This document shows positions 7,664-16,829 of a stretch of 64,000 bases of DNA, piece after piece. The translations under genes were made by a program, and so were the position numbers. Where the stretch lies: assembly GCA_021810025.1 (NCBI GenBank), contig JAJZJS010000002.1, forward strand, positions 1 through 64,000. Reading direction: 5' to 3'. Numbering within the stretch: the first letter of the stretch is position 1; every line of letters starts with the position of its first letter. The notes beneath the pieces are model-generated. The model saw only the letters and a program-made list of their open reading frames with translations, had not been told where the DNA came from and made no database searches. The stretch is from a bacterium. Its GTDB lineage: Bacteria; Patescibacteriota; Saccharimonadia; Saccharimonadales; UBA4665.

Positions 7664-10182
7664 AAGTTAGTCGTAATTCTCTCCAATCTTATTTAAGTTT
7701 TAAGCTTCCATCAATTGCTAATTTAAGTTCAAAAATTGGACTTCAACTTGGTGCGTTAGAAGAAGTACCAACTAAAATAGCCGACGCCTATCAAGGAATT
7801 TATATAGTTAAGGTCAAAACTGTTACTAAAATAGAAGGCTCAGATCATTTATCTGCCTGTAAAATTGATGATAATCTAGCCAATGATTCAACTCACCTAA
7901 TTCGTGATGAGAATGGTTTCGTTGATGTTGTATGTGGGGCTCCTAATGTGCGCCCTGGCATTATTACAGTATGGATTGCTCCCGGATCAATAGTTCCAGT
8001 AACTTATCAGAAAGATAACTTTAGATTATCTAGTCGCAAATTTTTAGATCATATATCAAATGGCATGTTAGCTTCAGCTCAAGAGCTTAATCTTGGGGAT
8101 GATCATCAAGGGATTGTCGATATCAAAGATTCTCAAATTAAAATCGGTCAATCCCTTATATCCTATTTAAAACTTGATGACTATATCTTAGATATTGAAA
8201 ATAAGATGTTTACGCATCGACCGGATTGTTTCGGGTTAATTGGGGTAGCACGAGAGGTTAGCGGTATCTATAATCATCCTTTTAAATCTCCCTCTTGGTA
8301 CAGACTGCACCCTAAAAATCCAAAAATAACACAACAAATTTCCTATAATTTAAAACTAAGATCAAATAACCCTGAATTGGTCCCTCGAATCTGCGGAGTA
8401 GTCCTAAAAGATGTTGAGGTCAAGAAAAGTCCCTTAAAACTACAAAGTTACTTAATACGAATGGGGATTAAGCCTATTAATAATATTGTTGATGTCACTA
8501 ATCTTGTTATGCTAGAAACTGGTCAGCCACTTCATGCCTATGATCTTTCTAAATTAATTAAACCAGATTTTAGAGAGATTGAGTTAGTGGCTCGTAAGAG
8601 TCGCGCTGGAGAAACTATTGAGCTCTTAAATTCAAAAGAATATAAGCTAGACGACAATAAGATTGTTATAGAAGTTAATAATCAGGTTGCTGGTTTGGCC
8701 GGAATTATGGGAGGAAGAGCTAGCCAAATCAGTCCTGAAACGAATACTATTTTATTAGAATCAGCTAATTTCAATATGTATTCAATTAGGCGAACTAGCA
8801 TGGAGCTAGGTTTAATGTCAGAGGCCGTAACACGTTTTACGAAGGGACAGTCTGCTCCACAGACCGAACTGGCCTTGAAACGGGCAATGGCCAAAATACT
8901 AGAACTAAGCCCAAATGTTAAACAGGGTTCTGAGTTGATAGACACTCAACTAGTTCCTAATGGGAGCCCTTCAATAACAGTTTCACTGCCAAAAATTAAT
9001 AAACTACTTGGACTTAGTTTAAGTTTAGAAGTATGCGCTCAAATGCTTCAAAATGTAGAGATAGAAACGACTATTAAAAAAGATGGACTAGTTGTTAAGA
9101 GTCCTTTCTGGCGGACTGATTTGGTTGACCCTGAAGATATTATTGAAGAAATTGGGCGACTTCATGGCTATCAGAATATTAAAGATCAAAAAATAATTCG
9201 TCCAATTATTGCTATTAAATCTGATCCTCTACTTAAACTTCAAGGTAAGCTTCGATCAATTCTAGCCCGAACAGGCTCTAACGAGGTCTTAAACTATTCT
9301 TTTATTGGGGATACGGTAGTTAAAAACTTTAATCTAAACCCAAAAAATTTATATTGTCTAAATAACTCACTGAGTCCTCAGCTAAAATATTTCCGTTCCA
9401 GTATTTCTGCTTCTCTCTTGCAAAATGTTCATCCCAATCTAAGGAACGGCTACAATCATTTTGAATTATTTGAAATAGGCAAAACACATATCAATGGACT
9501 TATCCATAATGATCGCCCCAATCCATTTAGTAATCTTGGATTTATCTATGTTGATGCTAAAAAAGATCAGAATAGAAACGGAGCTTCTTTTTTTAAGGCG
9601 AAAGCTTACTTAGAGTACTTGATGCAAAGTTTAAGACGCGAAGTTTTATCGTACCAGCCAATTGTCAGTAATCAAAAACTGAGCCCTGAACTAGAGCAAA
9701 TTATGATGAGCTTCGATCCAAGTCGGAGCGCTTTAATCAAGGCGGGCAAACAGACGATTGGGATTGTTGGAGAGTATCGGGTTGAAGTGCTATCAAAGCT
9801 CAAAGTAGCTCCCTATTCAGCTGGATTTGAAATATTGTTAGATAAAATATTAGACTTACCAACCTTAAATCCATATCGTGAAAAATCTAAATATCCAGTT
9901 TTAAAGCTGGATTTAACCTATAAGGTTCCGAATGAACTAAACTATTCCATAATCCGGCAATTAATCAAAACTGAATTGAAGCGAAGAATTTCAGAATCCC
10001 AATACTATCAATTAAAGTTAGACTACATCTATCAAGCACCGAACAACACATCGGACTTAAATTATACATTTCATCTCAGGTTTTTTGATAAAGAAAAAAC
10101 ACTTAACGACCAAGAGGTTAATCGTTTAATTAAGGAACTCGACTTAGCTTTAAACAAAAATCATAAAATAGAAAGGATTTAG
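7660..10182 (+). CDS. pheT: Phenylalanine-tRNA ligase beta subunit
   Basis: This 840-aa protein is the PheRS beta subunit, which binds tRNA and edits mischarged Tyr-tRNA-Phe. Domains run in the usual order: N-terminal domain with an EMAP/OB-type tRNA-binding fold (IYIVKVKTVTKIEGSDHLSACKI, about 45-160), B3/B4 editing domain (about 220-410, NNIVDVTNLVMLETGQPLHAYD), B5 domain (PSITVSLPKINKLLGL), catalytic-like domain and a C-terminal anticodon-binding FDX-ACB domain (about 745-840). Length is normal. It is coupled upstream to the HIT gene by ATGA and followed after 1 nt by a Nudix gene. Confidence 0.96.
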   Translation: MKVSRNSLQSYLSFKLPSIANLSSKIGLQLGALEEVPTKIADAYQGIYIVKVKTVTKIEGSDHLSACKIDDNLANDSTHLIRDENGFVDVVCGAPNVRPGIITVWIAPGSIVPVTYQKDNFRLSSRKFLDHISNGMLASAQELNLGDDHQGIVDIKDSQIKIGQSLISYLKLDDYILDIENKMFTHRPDCFGLIGVAREVSGIYNHPFKSPSWYRLHPKNPKITQQISYNLKLRSNNPELVPRICGVVLKDVEVKKSPLKLQSYLIRMGIKPINNIVDVTNLVMLETGQPLHAYDLSKLIKPDFREIELVARKSRAGETIELLNSKEYKLDDNKIVIEVNNQVAGLAGIMGGRASQISPETNTILLESANFNMYSIRRTSMELGLMSEAVTRFTKGQSAPQTELALKRAMAKILELSPNVKQGSELIDTQLVPNGSPSITVSLPKINKLLGLSLSLEVCAQMLQNVEIETTIKKDGLVVKSPFWRTDLVDPEDIIEEIGRLHGYQNIKDQKIIRPIIAIKSDPLLKLQGKLRSILARTGSNEVLNYSFIGDTVVKNFNLNPKNLYCLNNSLSPQLKYFRSSISASLLQNVHPNLRNGYNHFELFEIGKTHINGLIHNDRPNPFSNLGFIYVDAKKDQNRNGASFFKAKAYLEYLMQSLRREVLSYQPIVSNQKLSPELEQIMMSFDPSRSALIKAGKQTIGIVGEYRVEVLSKLKVAPYSAGFEILLDKILDLPTLNPYREKSKYPVLKLDLTYKVPNELNYSIIRQLIKTELKRRISESQYYQLKLDYIYQAPNNTSDLNYTFHLRFFDKEKTLNDQEVNRLIKELDLALNKNHKIERI

Positions 10183-10183
10183 A

Positions 10184-10645
10184 ATGAGACAGTCTGCTCG
10201 AGGTATTATTATTAGTAATGATCAAATTTTATTAATGGATAGAAATAAGTTTGGTTTTAAATACCGGTCTTTGATTGGAGGGGGTATTGATTTAGGTGAG
10301 ACCCCTGAACAAACTTTGATAAGAGAGGTTTATGAAGAGGCTTCGATTCGTATACAAAATTTAAAACTTGTTATAGTCGAAGATGCTGGATCTGTTTATG
10401 GTCACCAATATATATATCGTTGTGAATACCTATCGGGCAAAGTAGGACTAAATCCCGATGCCGAAGAATATAAAATTATGCAAAAAGGACTAAATTTATA
10501 TCAACCGATTTGGTGGCCGATTGCTAAGATTGCTGACGCCAATATTCTCCCTGTTGAACTTAACAGAACATTGGTTGATTTTTTTAAAAATGGATTTCCT
10601 GATACACCTTTAAATTTAGTCATTGCGGAAACAAGTATTAGATAA
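10184..10645 (+). CDS. Nudix hydrolase
   Basis: This 153-aa protein has a Nudix box near residues 29-51: GGGIDLGETPEQ followed by REVYEEASI. The metal-binding REXXEE core is complete; the usual glycine near the end of the box is Ser. It starts 1 nt after pheT and belongs to the same operon. Nudix enzymes include Ap4A, ADP-ribose and oxidised nucleotide hydrolases. Position next to a synthetase and a HIT protein suggests nucleotide clean-up, but the substrate is not shown by sequence. Confidence 0.85.
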   Translation: MRQSARGIIISNDQILLMDRNKFGFKYRSLIGGGIDLGETPEQTLIREVYEEASIRIQNLKLVIVEDAGSVYGHQYIYRCEYLSGKVGLNPDAEEYKIMQKGLNLYQPIWWPIAKIADANILPVELNRTLVDFFKNGFPDTPLNLVIAETSIR

Positions 10646-10664
10646 TCAATATGAAAGGATTTTA

Positions 10665-11204
10665 ATGGCTTTAAAAAGAGAACGATTTTTTGCTTTATTT
10701 TTTGTAATTTTATTTTTAATAACTTCATCGGCTGTGACGATCGCTTTCATTATTGCGAATTATGAACAAAGTCATCAGAGTAGTACGAATTCTGCTACAG
10801 CTAGCTCCAAAAGCTCGAATACGCCTAAATTAGCTGGTACAAAACTTCAAGGATTCACTCCTGTCGCTAATGTCAGCTCTTTACAGATTAAGGATTTAGT
10901 TGTTGGCAAAGGGGCAACAGTCAACAAAGGGGCAACAATTACTGTTAATTACACGGGCGCTGTGGCCGCAACAGGTATTATTTTTCAAAGCTCGCTTGAT
11001 ACGGGACAACCGGTTAGCTTTAGTCTCAGTCAAGTAATACCTGGCTGGACGTTAGGTATCCCTGGCATGAAAGTAGGAGGAACTCGTCAGCTCTTAATAC
11101 CAGCAAGCTTAGCCTATGGGGCAAATCCCCCCCCAGGATCCGGTATTCCTGCCAATGCTCCATTAGTATTTGATGTTACCTTAATATCGATTAGTAAAAA
11201 TTAA
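10665..11204 (+). CDS. Membrane-anchored FKBP-type peptidyl-prolyl isomerase
   Basis: The ATG at 10665, preceded by AAAGGA, is chosen over an in-frame TTG at 10623 that would overlap the Nudix gene. The protein (179 aa) has an N-terminal membrane helix (about 7-31), a Ser/Thr linker and an FKBP domain: VGKGATVNKGATITVNYTG, then VIPGWTLGIPGMKVGG and LLIPASLAYG. FKBPs isomerise Xaa-Pro bonds; this one should act outside the membrane on secreted or envelope proteins. It is the last gene of the pheS operon. Confidence 0.92.
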   Translation: MALKRERFFALFFVILFLITSSAVTIAFIIANYEQSHQSSTNSATASSKSSNTPKLAGTKLQGFTPVANVSSLQIKDLVVGKGATVNKGATITVNYTGAVAATGIIFQSSLDTGQPVSFSLSQVIPGWTLGIPGMKVGGTRQLLIPASLAYGANPPPGSGIPANAPLVFDVTLISISKN

Positions 11205-11232
11205 TGTTCTAAATTACACAATATATAGTGTC

Positions 11233-11261
11233 TTGATTTAATTCACAACGCTATATATAAT
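11233..11261 (+). promoter_or_regulatory. Sigma70-type promoter of the grx-trxB operon
   Basis: TTGATT (11233-11238) and TATAAT (11256-11261) are spaced by exactly 17 nt. The transcript should begin near 11268 and has a leader of about 42 nt ending in a GAGGGTAAA Shine-Dalgarno before ATG 11310. Confidence 0.75.
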
Positions 11262-11309
11262 AGATGAGGTCTAGATAAATATTATAAAAATAAAATAAAA
11301 GAGGGTAAA

Positions 11310-11558
11310 ATGCCAAAAAACGTTACTATATTTACTACTGATCGTTGCGGATACTGCCATATGGTTAAGAAATATCTTGGTATCAAAGGTGTTAGCTATG
11401 AGGAGGTTAATCTTGATCAAGAGCCTAATCGTCAGGCTGAGGCTTTAAGCTTATCAGGAGCCTTAACGGTTCCCGTTACAGTTGTCACAAAATCAGATGA
11501 CTCCAGAGAAGTCATTGTCGGCTATAATCTTTCTAAACTGGCCCCTGCTATATCGTGA
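11310..11558 (+). CDS. Glutaredoxin-like thiol-disulfide protein
   Basis: This 82-aa protein has the glutaredoxin/NrdH fold: strand VTIFTTDR, active site CGYC (12-15) and the cis-Pro region LTVPVTVV. It should reduce protein disulfides. It sits 12 nt upstream of thioredoxin reductase and shares its promoter, so it is probably reduced by TrxB rather than by glutathione (inference). Clear own Shine-Dalgarno. Confidence 0.85.
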   Translation: MPKNVTIFTTDRCGYCHMVKKYLGIKGVSYEEVNLDQEPNRQAEALSLSGALTVPVTVVTKSDDSREVIVGYNLSKLAPAIS

Positions 11559-11570
11559 TATTATATTTAA

Positions 11571-12506
11571 ATGGATAAAACATACGATCTTATTATAATT
11601 GGAGCTGGTCCAGCTTCTTTATCTGCTGCTATCTATACAACTCGGGAAGATATATCTACTCTGATCTTAGAAAAGGGCGTCATTGGGGGTATGGCCGCCG
11701 TAACTGATAAAATTGACAACTATCCCGGATTTTCTGATGGGATCTCTGGGTTAAATCTAGCTGAGGAACTTCAGAAACAAGCTGAACGATTTGGAGCTCA
11801 AATCGACTATGATCAGGTCCTAAACATAAAACCTCTGCAGGACGGCACTATTGAAGTAATCACTCAGACTACAACTTATATAGCCAAAAGCATTTTAATC
11901 GCTACTGGTACTGATTATAATAAATTGCAAATACCAGGTGAGGAAGAGTACTTATCACGGGGAGTTCATTATTGTGCCACTTGTGACGGTGCTTTTTATC
12001 GAGATAAACGTATTGTTGTCGTTGGTGGAGGCAATTCAGCAATTCAAGAAACACTCTTCTTAACTAGATATGCTTCTCATATTGATCTCTTGGTGCGATC
12101 AAGTATTAAAGCTTCAGATGTTCTTCAGAAGGAACTACAAAGCTATGTCGATGCCGGAAAAGTAACTATTCATCTTAATACCACAGTTAAAGAAATTAAA
12201 GGTAAGGAAGGGCTAGTTAATGAACTAGTTCTTAATAAAGGATCAAAAGAAGTTATTCAGAAGACTGATGCAATTTTTATTTTTGTTGGATTAAATCCTA
12301 ATACTCAGTTTCTAAAAAATTCTATCAATCTTGATAAAAGAGGGTTTGTAATTACTGATACTAATTTAAGGACTAATATTAAGGGTATTTTTGCGGCTGG
12401 CGATGTCAGGAGCGGAGCGACGATGCAAATTGCCTCAGCATCTGGCGAGGGAGCAACCGCAGCATTAAAGATTCGTGAATATTTGGAAGGTCACCTAGAT
12501 TTCTAA
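11571..12506 (+). CDS. trxB: Thioredoxin reductase
   Basis: This 311-aa protein uses NADPH and FAD to reduce thioredoxin-like proteins in the cytoplasm. It has the FAD-binding motif IIGAGPASLSAAIY, redox-active CATC (about 135-138) followed by DG, the NADPH-binding GGGNSAIQE and the C-terminal FAD motif IKGIFAAGDVR. Length is normal. It pairs with the upstream glutaredoxin-like protein. Its last 12 bp overlap the convergent flavin reductase gene. Confidence 0.95.
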   Translation: MDKTYDLIIIGAGPASLSAAIYTTREDISTLILEKGVIGGMAAVTDKIDNYPGFSDGISGLNLAEELQKQAERFGAQIDYDQVLNIKPLQDGTIEVITQTTTYIAKSILIATGTDYNKLQIPGEEEYLSRGVHYCATCDGAFYRDKRIVVVGGGNSAIQETLFLTRYASHIDLLVRSSIKASDVLQKELQSYVDAGKVTIHLNTTVKEIKGKEGLVNELVLNKGSKEVIQKTDAIFIFVGLNPNTQFLKNSINLDKRGFVITDTNLRTNIKGIFAAGDVRSGATMQIASASGEGATAALKIREYLEGHLDF

Positions 12507-13169
12507 ATAACCATCAAAATAATCACTAATAATATTCGATTCAGAAATGGATTGTTCTATTAAGTGGTCTCTTAGCTTCGTTATAAATTTATCCGGACCT
12601 GATAAATATATTTTATGTTTTAACTGTAGCTGCGCCAGGTTTTCATCAATTAGATTTGGCTTAAATGGAATTTGGGAAGTATAGATAATACGAGTTGATT
12701 TAAATAGCTTTTGATATCGTTTCAGATCGACTAAATAATCTGTATCCTTAACAATATATACCAGTTGTAATTTAATTCTTAATTGCTGATTTAGACTTTC
12801 CTTTAAAATACTGAGAAGTGGCGTTAATCCAATGCCAGCTATTATAAATAATAAATCTTGGTTTAGATTCTTAGGAAGAACAAAATCACCAAATGCATCT
12901 TGAATGTGTATTGTTTGTCCTTCTTTTAAATTCCACAAGGATATTTTAAAAGAGCTAGCTAATTTTAGATTTATTTTAGTGGTTAGCTGGAGAGTATTCT
13001 CGCTAGGCGCGGAAGATAATGTAAACCAGCGTTTTGAATCTGACGTAGGGCTTAATTGAAATTCGCTATATTGGCCACCAATATAGCGATAATTCCTTGG
13101 TTTTGTAAAGTAGAAAGTATATGTATCCGTTGCTATTTTGTCTTTTTTAATAAATTTAATTAAATACAA
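12495..13169 (-). CDS. Ferredoxin-NADP+ reductase-like flavoprotein
   Basis: This 224-aa protein has a FAD-binding beta-barrel (GGQYSEFQL, then RWFTLSSAP, the RxYS-type flavin motif) and a C-terminal NAD(P)-binding domain (LLFIIAGIGLTPLLSIL, YLSGPDKF). There is no iron-sulfur or haem domain, so it needs a separate electron partner. The start is TTG at 13167-13169, supported by AAGGAAA about 7 nt upstream. It may move electrons between NAD(P)H and a small carrier; the partner is unknown. It converges on trxB with a 12-bp overlap. Confidence 0.8.
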   Translation of the reverse strand: MYLIKFIKKDKIATDTYTFYFTKPRNYRYIGGQYSEFQLSPTSDSKRWFTLSSAPSENTLQLTTKINLKLASSFKISLWNLKEGQTIHIQDAFGDFVLPKNLNQDLLFIIAGIGLTPLLSILKESLNQQLRIKLQLVYIVKDTDYLVDLKRYQKLFKSTRIIYTSQIPFKPNLIDENLAQLQLKHKIYLSGPDKFITKLRDHLIEQSISESNIISDYFDGYLEI

Positions 13170-13234
13170 ATAGATTTCCTTCGATTAATTATAGTAAACT
13201 TAATTATAGAGCAATAGCTAAAAAAGGAGTATCA

Positions 13235-13771
13235 ATGTCGGATTTTAATCAAATCTTAGAGCCAGGTGATTACGAGAATGGACAAATTAATACAGTCGTT
13301 GAAATACCTAAGGGTAGCAACTTAAAGATAGAGTGGGATCGAAAAAGAGCTATTTTTATGTTAGATCGGATCGAACCTCTAATTTATTCCAAACCAGTTA
13401 ACTATGGATTTATTCCAAAGACATTAGATGAAGATGGAGACGAACTGGATACGTTGATTGTTTGCGACCAGTCTCTACCGACAGCTATTTGTCTTAAAGC
13501 TAAAGTAATTGGAGTGTTACTTTTTGAAGATGACGGTGACATGGATTACAAAATTGTTTGCGTTCCAGAAGATAATAGGGACAATGGAGATAGTATTAAT
13601 TCTTTAGATGATCTGACACCTCGCTATAAAGCTCAGATTGAGGAACATTTTAAACATTATAAGGACCTAAAGAAACTAAATTCGACGAAAGTTCTAGGAT
13701 GGGGAGATAGTACTAAAGCCAAACAAATTATTGCGGAGTGTATTGATCGATTTCAAAAATCTCAAGCTTAG
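13235..13771 (+). CDS. ppa: Inorganic pyrophosphatase
   Basis: This 178-aa protein is a soluble family I pyrophosphatase that hydrolyses PPi from activation and polymerisation reactions. The substrate region KGSNLKIEWD, YGFIPKT and the metal signature DEDGDELD are all present. Length fits bacterial enzymes. A strong Shine-Dalgarno (AAAAAGGAG) precedes ATG 13235. Confidence 0.95.
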   Translation: MSDFNQILEPGDYENGQINTVVEIPKGSNLKIEWDRKRAIFMLDRIEPLIYSKPVNYGFIPKTLDEDGDELDTLIVCDQSLPTAICLKAKVIGVLLFEDDGDMDYKIVCVPEDNRDNGDSINSLDDLTPRYKAQIEEHFKHYKDLKKLNSTKVLGWGDSTKAKQIIAECIDRFQKSQA

Positions 13772-13799
13772 AATTAGCTAAACAAATACGTAAAAACGG

Positions 13800-13828
13800 T
13801 TGTGCTTTAGATTGATTTTAACTATACT
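13800..13828 (+). promoter_or_regulatory. Promoter of the gap sugar-phosphate operon
   Basis: TTGTGC (13800-13805) and TATACT (13823-13828) are spaced by 17 nt. A leader of about 19 nt contains AAGGA before ATG 13854. Confidence 0.6.
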
Positions 13829-13853
13829 TAAAACATAAACAAGGAATTAAAAA

Positions 13854-14873
13854 ATGAAAACAAAAGTAGCTATTAATGGTTTTGGTCGAATTGGTCGGAA
13901 TGCCTTTAAGATTGCCTTTGCTAGGAGCGACATCGAAATTGTTGGAATAAATGATTTAACAGACACTAAGACATTGGCATATCTTTTAAAACACGATACA
14001 AATTATGGTAGTTACGACAAAGATGTGTCTTATGACGAGACGAACATCATAGTTGACTCTATTCCAATTAAGGTTTTAGCCGAGAAAGATCCCACGCAGT
14101 TACCTTGGAAAGAGCTTGATGTTGACGTGGTAATTGAATCTACTGGTTTTTTTGTGGAGCCTGATAAGGCTCGAGCACATATTCAAGCTGGTGCTAAAAG
14201 AGTCGTCATTAGTGCTCCTGTTAAAGGAGATTCAGCAGATAGTGCCCCGACAGTTGTTTTGGGCGTCAATGAAGACAAAATAAAGGGTGATCATGATGTT
14301 TATAGTAATGCATCTTGCACGACAAACTGTATAACGCCTGTAGCAAAAGTAATCGCCTCCCAATTTGGAATCGAGAAATTGATGATGACTACCATCCATA
14401 GCTATACAGCTTCTCAGCATCTACAGGATGGACCTGGAAAGAACTTAAGAGAAGATCGAGCTGGAGCTCAAAACATCACTCCAACAACTACCGGAGCTTC
14501 AATTGCCGCCGCCAAGGCCTTTCCGGTTCTAGAAAATAAATTTGGAGGATTTGAAGTTCGTGTACCAACTCCTGTTGTATCACTAGCCGATTTTGTAATA
14601 GTAACCTCTCGGGACGTTACTGTTGAAGAAGTTAACAGGGCCTTCCAAGATGCCGCCAATGAACCTTATTACCAAGGTATTCTAAGTGTAAGCGATGAAG
14701 AGCTTGTTAGTAGCGATTATATTGGTAATAGTCATTCGGCAATTGTTGATCTGAATTTAACATCTGTTATTGGAGGAAATCTACTAAAGGTTGTTGCTTG
14801 GTATGATAATGAATGGGGTTACTCAAATCGTTTAGTTGAAATGGTGGCTGATATTGGACGAGAACTTAGCTAA
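13854..14873 (+). CDS. gap: Glyceraldehyde-3-phosphate dehydrogenase
   Basis: This 339-aa enzyme oxidises glyceraldehyde-3-phosphate to 1,3-bisphosphoglycerate. The NAD-binding start is INGFGRIGRNAFK, and the catalytic stretch is SNASCTTNCITP with Cys near residue 155, followed by the catalytic-His region TTIHSYTASQ. The C-terminus WYDNEWGYSNRLVEM is classical. It leads a tight run of sugar-phosphate genes (gap to pfkB, gaps mostly below 20 nt). Confidence 0.97.
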   Translation: MKTKVAINGFGRIGRNAFKIAFARSDIEIVGINDLTDTKTLAYLLKHDTNYGSYDKDVSYDETNIIVDSIPIKVLAEKDPTQLPWKELDVDVVIESTGFFVEPDKARAHIQAGAKRVVISAPVKGDSADSAPTVVLGVNEDKIKGDHDVYSNASCTTNCITPVAKVIASQFGIEKLMMTTIHSYTASQHLQDGPGKNLREDRAGAQNITPTTTGASIAAAKAFPVLENKFGGFEVRVPTPVVSLADFVIVTSRDVTVEEVNRAFQDAANEPYYQGILSVSDEELVSSDYIGNSHSAIVDLNLTSVIGGNLLKVVAWYDNEWGYSNRLVEMVADIGRELS

Positions 14874-14882
14874 GAGATTAAA

Positions 14883-15332
14883 ATGACTACAATTTATGTC
14901 GGTTCTGATCATAATGGGTACAACTTAAAGCATAAATTAATTGAATATTTAGAAACCTTAAATCACCGTGTAATCGATGTTGGACCATTTGAGTTAAATC
15001 CTAAAGACGATTTTCCGATTTATGCTCAGGCCGCAGTTAATGAAGTCCTAGCTTTTAAAGATCAGTCTCATAAAGCTATCTTAATTTGTGGTAGTGGACA
15101 GGGAATGGCAATGGCTGCCAATCGTTTCAAAGGAATTAGAGCCAGCCTATGTTGGAATGAAGCCGAAGCGTATTCATCGAGACATGATGATGATGCTAAT
15201 GTTTTATGCTTAAGCGCAAGTCAAACTTCTATTGAGGAAATGCAAAACATTACCCTAGTATGGTTAAAAGCAGAATTTGCCAAGGCTCCGCGTTTTGTTC
15301 GTCGCTTAAATTTATTGGATCAGATAGGTTAA
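14883..15332 (+). CDS. rpiB: Ribose-5-phosphate isomerase B
   Basis: This 149-aa protein interconverts ribose-5-phosphate and ribulose-5-phosphate. It begins IYVGSDHNGYNLKHKLIEYL and has the active-site loop ICGSGQGMAMAANRFKG with the catalytic Cys, as in RpiB/LacAB. It lies 9 nt after gap and supplies the non-oxidative pentose phosphate pathway together with the following rpe and transketolase genes. Confidence 0.92.
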   Translation: MTTIYVGSDHNGYNLKHKLIEYLETLNHRVIDVGPFELNPKDDFPIYAQAAVNEVLAFKDQSHKAILICGSGQGMAMAANRFKGIRASLCWNEAEAYSSRHDDDANVLCLSASQTSIEEMQNITLVWLKAEFAKAPRFVRRLNLLDQIG

Positions 15333-15337
15333 ATTGA

Positions 15338-15973
15338 ATGATGATAGTCTGTCCAACAGTAACTGCAACTAATATTGCTGACTTTAAGAAACAGCTAGAC
15401 GTCGCAGAAAGCCTATCGTCTCGAGTCCACCTTGATTTAATGGACGGTATTCTAACTACTCGGACCTCACCCAGTTTAAGTGAAATAGGACAAATACGCT
15501 ACAAATCTTTAGTCGATATACATTTAATGTATCAGGAAGTTGTAGCGTCTCTTGATGCCATAATTAAAATGAAACCGAATTTAGTTTTAATTCATTATTT
15601 AGACAACCTTAATTTAATGCAAATATTCACTACATTAAAAACTCATAAGATAAAAACTGGCCTAGTGCTGTCTTCGCTACCTTCAGACAAGGCTAAAATT
15701 AATTCAATTCTGGTTCAGATTGATCATGTTCTAATATTTGGAGGAAAACTAGGTTTTCAAGGAGGTGTAGCGGATTTAAGCTTACTCCCAATCGTTCATT
15801 GGTTGAAAGAGTCATATCCAAAATTAGAGATTGGTTGGGATGGAGGAATTAATAAAGCTAATATTAAAATCTTTCTTCAGGCTGGAGTTGAAGTCTTTAA
15901 TATCGGGAGCTATATACAAGCCAGCTTTAATCCTCAAAATGCTTATGTTAATATAATTCAAGAAATAGGTTAA
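15338..15973 (+). CDS. rpe: Ribulose-phosphate 3-epimerase-like protein
   Basis: This 211-aa TIM-barrel protein has the RPE landmarks: HLDLMDG, DIHLM and WDGGIN. It should interconvert ribulose-5-phosphate and xylulose-5-phosphate. It is divergent: the usual proline-rich NPGFGGQ loop reads GKLGFQGG and the start is short. Genomic position between rpiB and the transketolase genes supports the assignment. A related hexulose-phosphate epimerase cannot be excluded. Confidence 0.82.
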   Translation: MMIVCPTVTATNIADFKKQLDVAESLSSRVHLDLMDGILTTRTSPSLSEIGQIRYKSLVDIHLMYQEVVASLDAIIKMKPNLVLIHYLDNLNLMQIFTTLKTHKIKTGLVLSSLPSDKAKINSILVQIDHVLIFGGKLGFQGGVADLSLLPIVHWLKESYPKLEIGWDGGINKANIKIFLQAGVEVFNIGSYIQASFNPQNAYVNIIQEIG

Positions 15974-15974
15974 A

Positions 15975-16829
15975 ATGCATCATTATTCTTCAGAACAGTT
16001 AGAAGTATTTGCCAATAATATTAGAGAAAATATTATTGAGATGTTGCTTGAAGCTAAAAGTGGTCATACGGCCGGACCTTTAGACTTAGCTGATATTTAT
16101 ACTGCTCTTTTTTTTGAAATTCTAAAGCACGATCCTAAGAACCCTAATTGGGAAGAACGCGATTTATTAGTTGTTAGTAATGGGCATACTATACCAGTTT
16201 GCTATGCTACCATGGCTGAGGCTGGCTACTTTCCTAAAAAGGAATTGTTAACACTTCGTAAACTGGGGAGTCGTCTTCAAGGTCATCCAGAAAGGTTACG
16301 TTTGCCAGGGCTAGAAACTACATCGGGTCCACTGGGTTCAGGACTATCTCAAGCCGCAGGAATGGCTTTAGCGCTTCGTCTCAATAATCAATTAAATCGT
16401 CGGGTCTATGTCATTATGGGCGACGGTGAGATTGATGAAGGGAATGTCTGGGAAGCTGCTATGTTTTGTGCTAAGAATAAACTTGATAACTTGATTGCCA
16501 TTATCGATCGAAACAATATTCAAATCGATGGATTTACGGAAGATGTTATGCCTCTTGACAGTATTAAGGCCCGCTTTGAAGCTTTTAATTGGTACGTCTT
16601 AGAGGTTGACGGGAACAACATTGAAAGTGTAATCGATACGATTATTATGGCTCAAGCGATAGAATTTAAGCCAGTTTTGATACTAGCACATACGATTGCC
16701 GGGAAGGGTGTTGATTTTATGGAAAATAATTATAGTTGGCATGGAAAACCACCGAACTCTGAGGAAGCCAAAAAAGCCTTACATGAATTAAGAACTTTAG
16801 GTGGACGCATAAGAAGTGAGCATCAATAA
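15975..16829 (+). CDS. Transketolase, N-terminal subunit
   Basis: This 284-aa protein is the thiamine-diphosphate-binding half of a split transketolase. It has the ThDP motif beginning MGDGEIDEGN and ending near IIDRNN, and the substrate-binding GHTxGPLD and GPLGSGLSQA loops. It transfers two-carbon units between sugar phosphates. Its TAA overlaps the ATG of the C-terminal subunit by 1 nt, so the two are translationally coupled. Confidence 0.95.
   Translation: MHHYSSEQLEVFANNIRENIIEMLLEAKSGHTAGPLDLADIYTALFFEILKHDPKNPNWEERDLLVVSNGHTIPVCYATMAEAGYFPKKELLTLRKLGSRLQGHPERLRLPGLETTSGPLGSGLSQAAGMALALRLNNQLNRRVYVIMGDGEIDEGNVWEAAMFCAKNKLDNLIAIIDRNNIQIDGFTEDVMPLDSIKARFEAFNWYVLEVDGNNIESVIDTIIMAQAIEFKPVLILAHTIAGKGVDFMENNYSWHGKPPNSEEAKKALHELRTLGGRIRSEHQ

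Noticed and set aside
10623..10664. TTG start for the FKBP gene
   Set aside because: It overlaps the Nudix gene and lacks a Shine-Dalgarno; ATG 10665 is preceded by AAAGGA and starts a normal membrane anchor.
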